Below, piece after piece: positions 62,053-64,000 of a DNA stretch of 64,000 nucleotides. Numbering within the stretch: the first letter of the stretch is position 1; each line of letters starts with the position of its first letter. The notes under the pieces were generated by a model. That model had not been told where the DNA came from, ran no database searches, and was given only the letters and a program-made list of their open reading frames with translations. The translations under genes were made by a program, and so were the position numbers. This stretch comes from Bacillus sp. MYb209 (lineage in GTDB: Bacteria; Bacillota; Bacilli; Bacillales; Bacillaceae_G): NCBI RefSeq assembly GCF_002975175.1, contig NZ_PCNZ01000015.1, positions 50,084 through 114,083 of the forward strand, read 5' to 3'.

Positions 62053-64000
62053 ATGTATTTAAAAAGAGTTACTTCAATTTTTTCGATTATAATGATTTTC
62101 ATGTTTACTATAGGTCAGAGTCTTTTACCTATAGTAGCAAATGCACAAGAGTTAAACACAGCAGGACTTGTAGATAGTTTTCAGATTGGTAAAGCAAATC
62201 TAAGTACCACAGAATGGACTAAAGTAACTGTAAACTTCAGTGAAAAAGATGGACTTAGGCTGAAACCTGGAGACACACTAACATTAACACTGCCTCCAGA
62301 ATTAAAAGGATTAGATAAAGAGTTTCCATTAGATGACTATGGTACTTGTAAAGTCACTGCAGGTACTGTGGTATGTACATTTAATGATAAACTGAGTACA
62401 CATCAAAATATTAAGGGGTATTTAAACTTTTTTGTGGAAGCTGCTAATGTAGGAACGGATGAAAAGAAAGAGATTGAAACCAATTTCGGTACAAATGTAG
62501 ATAAGCAATCTGTAACAATTACCGGCCCAAGCAGTGGTGGTACAGAGCCTGGAAAGCCACCGTTTTTTTATAAAACTGGTGATATGAACTCAGGCAAGGA
62601 CAATGAAGTACGTTGGTTCTTGAATATAAACTTAAATAAAGAAGAGTTAAGTCGCGATATTGTTGTGACTGATAATTTACAGGAAGGTCAAACACTTAAT
62701 AAGGATAGTTTCTATATAATTGTAGATGATTATCTAGGTCGTCGATCTTTAACGCTACAAGAGTTTGAAAAGAAAGGTTACGGAACGATTACCTTTACTG
62801 GTGACAGATCATTTAAAGTTGTGCTTAATAAGGATAAAGCACGTCTTGCTGCCTTTACGATTGGTTATACATCTACTATAACGGAAGCTGGGAAGAAGCA
62901 AGAGTTTTTTAAGAATGATTATACGATTGATTACCAAGTTCTAAACAAAGAACCAGTTACTGAATCGGGTACTCATCCAGTCGAAAATATGACAGCTAGC
63001 GGTGGTGCCGAAGGTAACGAGGTTCCAAAAGGAACGCTAAGAATTGTTAAGCATATTGAAGGGAATAAAGAAAAATTAATCCCAAATGTTTCGTTTAAAT
63101 TGTATAAAGAGTCGGATGAACAAGTTGGAGATGTATATAAAACAGATGAAAAAGGGATAATTGAAATCCCTAATTTACAACCAGGTAAATATTATGTGCA
63201 AGAAGTTTCAGCTCCAGACTATGTTGATTTCGATCCTCAAGTAAAAGTAAGTTTCGAAGTTAAATCAGGATCTGTAAATGGAATTGAGTTACCAATTTCG
63301 AATAAGATGAAAACTACATCTGTTTCAGGAACGAAGACGTGGAAAGGCGATAATGCGAAAGATCGTCCGACGATGATTAAGGTAGACTTACTACAAAATG
63401 GTAAAGTGATTGCAACGCAAGAAGTAACAGAAGCAACAGGTTGGAAATATGAATTCAAAGATTTAGCGGCATATGATGCCGAAGGTAAGGCATACAAGTA
63501 CGAAGTGAAAGAACAAGCAGTAGACGGATATCAAACAGAAGTAAAAGGTTATGACATCACGAATACAAAGGTTGGTCAAACAAAAGTAGAAGGATCGAAG
63601 ATATGGAAGGACGGAAATGGTGAAGGACGTCCAAAAGCAATCAAAGTCGACCTACTACAAAATGGCAAGGTGATCGATACAAAAGAAGTGAGCGTAGCAA
63701 GCGAATGGAAATATGCGTTTACAGATTTAGCGGCATACGATGCCGAAGGTAAGGCATACAAGTATGAAGTGAAAGAACAAGCAGTAGACGGATATCAAAC
63801 AGAAGTAAAAGGTTATGACATTACGAATACAAAGGTTGGTCAAACAAAAGTAGAAGGAACGAAAACGTGGAAGGATGATAATGCGAAAGATCGTCCGAAT
63901 ATGATTAAAGTAGACTTACTACAAAATGGCCAAGTAATCGCAACGCAAGAAGTAACAGCGGAAAAAGGTTGGAAGTATGAATTCAAAGATTTAGCGGCAT
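62053..64000 (+). CDS. Collagen-adhesin-type LPXTG surface protein with Cna_B repeats (3' end outside window)
   Basis: This is a 649-codon open frame continuing past the window, starting ATG 62053 with ATAGGAGGATAAC upstream. A signal peptide (to about residue 31, VANA) is followed by two Ig-like adhesin domains of the collagen-binding/SDR type (residues ~35-320). They contain KVTVNFSEKDGLRLKPGDTLTLTLPPELKG and KDNEVRWFLNINLN. Next is a SpaA-like prealbumin domain (~325-420) and Cna_B repeats with an 88-aa period. Lys in GTKTWK, Glu in YEVKEQA and Asn in DITNTK form the triad for intramolecular isopeptide bonds. An LPXTG anchor is expected beyond the window. It probably binds host or matrix protein. 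Confidence 0.88.
   Translation, partial: MYLKRVTSIFSIIMIFMFTIGQSLLPIVANAQELNTAGLVDSFQIGKANLSTTEWTKVTVNFSEKDGLRLKPGDTLTLTLPPELKGLDKEFPLDDYGTCKVTAGTVVCTFNDKLSTHQNIKGYLNFFVEAANVGTDEKKEIETNFGTNVDKQSVTITGPSSGGTEPGKPPFFYKTGDMNSGKDNEVRWFLNINLNKEELSRDIVVTDNLQEGQTLNKDSFYIIVDDYLGRRSLTLQEFEKKGYGTITFTGDRSFKVVLNKDKARLAAFTIGYTSTITEAGKKQEFFKNDYTIDYQVLNKEPVTESGTHPVENMTASGGAEGNEVPKGTLRIVKHIEGNKEKLIPNVSFKLYKESDEQVGDVYKTDEKGIIEIPNLQPGKYYVQEVSAPDYVDFDPQVKVSFEVKSGSVNGIELPISNKMKTTSVSGTKTWKGDNAKDRPTMIKVDLLQNGKVIATQEVTEATGWKYEFKDLAAYDAEGKAYKYEVKEQAVDGYQTEVKGYDITNTKVGQTKVEGSKIWKDGNGEGRPKAIKVDLLQNGKVIDTKEVSVASEWKYAFTDLAAYDAEGKAYKYEVKEQAVDGYQTEVKGYDITNTKVGQTKVEGTKTWKDDNAKDRPNMIKVDLLQNGQVIATQEVTAEKGWKYEFKDLAA
63322..64000 (+). 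repeat. 264-bp tandem Cna_B repeats in the adhesin gene
   Basis: Units begin at 63322, 63586 and 63850, exactly 264 bp (88 codons) apart; the third runs off the window. Second halves of units 1 and 2 (~63460-63600 and 63724-63864) differ at only a few silent positions. First halves of units 1 and 3 are more alike than either is to unit 2, so the array is mosaic. Confidence 0.9.

Overview
The window is chromosomal DNA of a Bacillus cereus-group bacterium (B. cereus, thuringiensis or anthracis type). The evidence is low GC with strong AGGAGG ribosome sites, sporulation genes (cwlJ, gerQ, rsfA), five copies of a structured repeat that looks like the group-specific bcr1 element, and gene order that follows the ywd-ywf-ywh-ywi segment of B. 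subtilis (pdxK, ung, ywdI/J/K, gerQ-cwlJ, hemQ, pta, lipL, rsfA, ywfO, ywhB/C/D, pbpG, speE-speB, ywiB-argS). A 16-bp parS-like palindrome at 11634 fits an origin-proximal location. Layout: 1-6.8 kb is envelope polysaccharide (membrane glycosyltransferase end, O-antigen-ligase-like protein, GT4 and TagA-type transferases) plus a doubly broken hemAT aerotaxis sensor. 7-13.7 kb holds a niacin permease between two repeats, a LytTR regulator with a degenerate receiver beside a CstA pyruvate/peptide transporter, a diguanylate cyclase and pdxK. 13.8-19.7 kb holds a redox-type GAF kinase/regulator pair with azoreductase, a yeiL-type Crp/Fnr gene with an internal stop, a nucleotidase and a ClC channel. 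20-24.2 kb is a methionine module: SAM riboswitch, metY, metA (acetyl type) and hom. Two bcr1-like copies and a 25-bp motif repeated in inverted orientation bracket it. 24.2-40.5 kb is mostly housekeeping and spore genes. 40.8-45.3 kb is a Fur-controlled siderophore ABC transporter. 45.4-60.5 kb continues the conserved backbone: HD phosphohydrolase, tautomerase, S2P-like protease, class A PBP, a MerR/MFS efflux pair, spermidine synthesis with a strongly structured speB leader, a lone yxeA with a BceR-type box, mccF and argS. 60.5-62 kb is a gene-poor scar with an IS630-type transposase remnant. It leads into a large collagen-adhesin-type surface protein (62053 to beyond the window end) with near-identical 264-bp Cna_B repeats. 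No CRISPR array, tRNA, rRNA or intact mobile element was seen. The most unusual signals are regulatory RNA and DNA: the speB leader, a two-copy family of degenerate 21-bp tandem arrays placed just after gene ends, the paired met motif, and the LytTR/cstA direct repeats.
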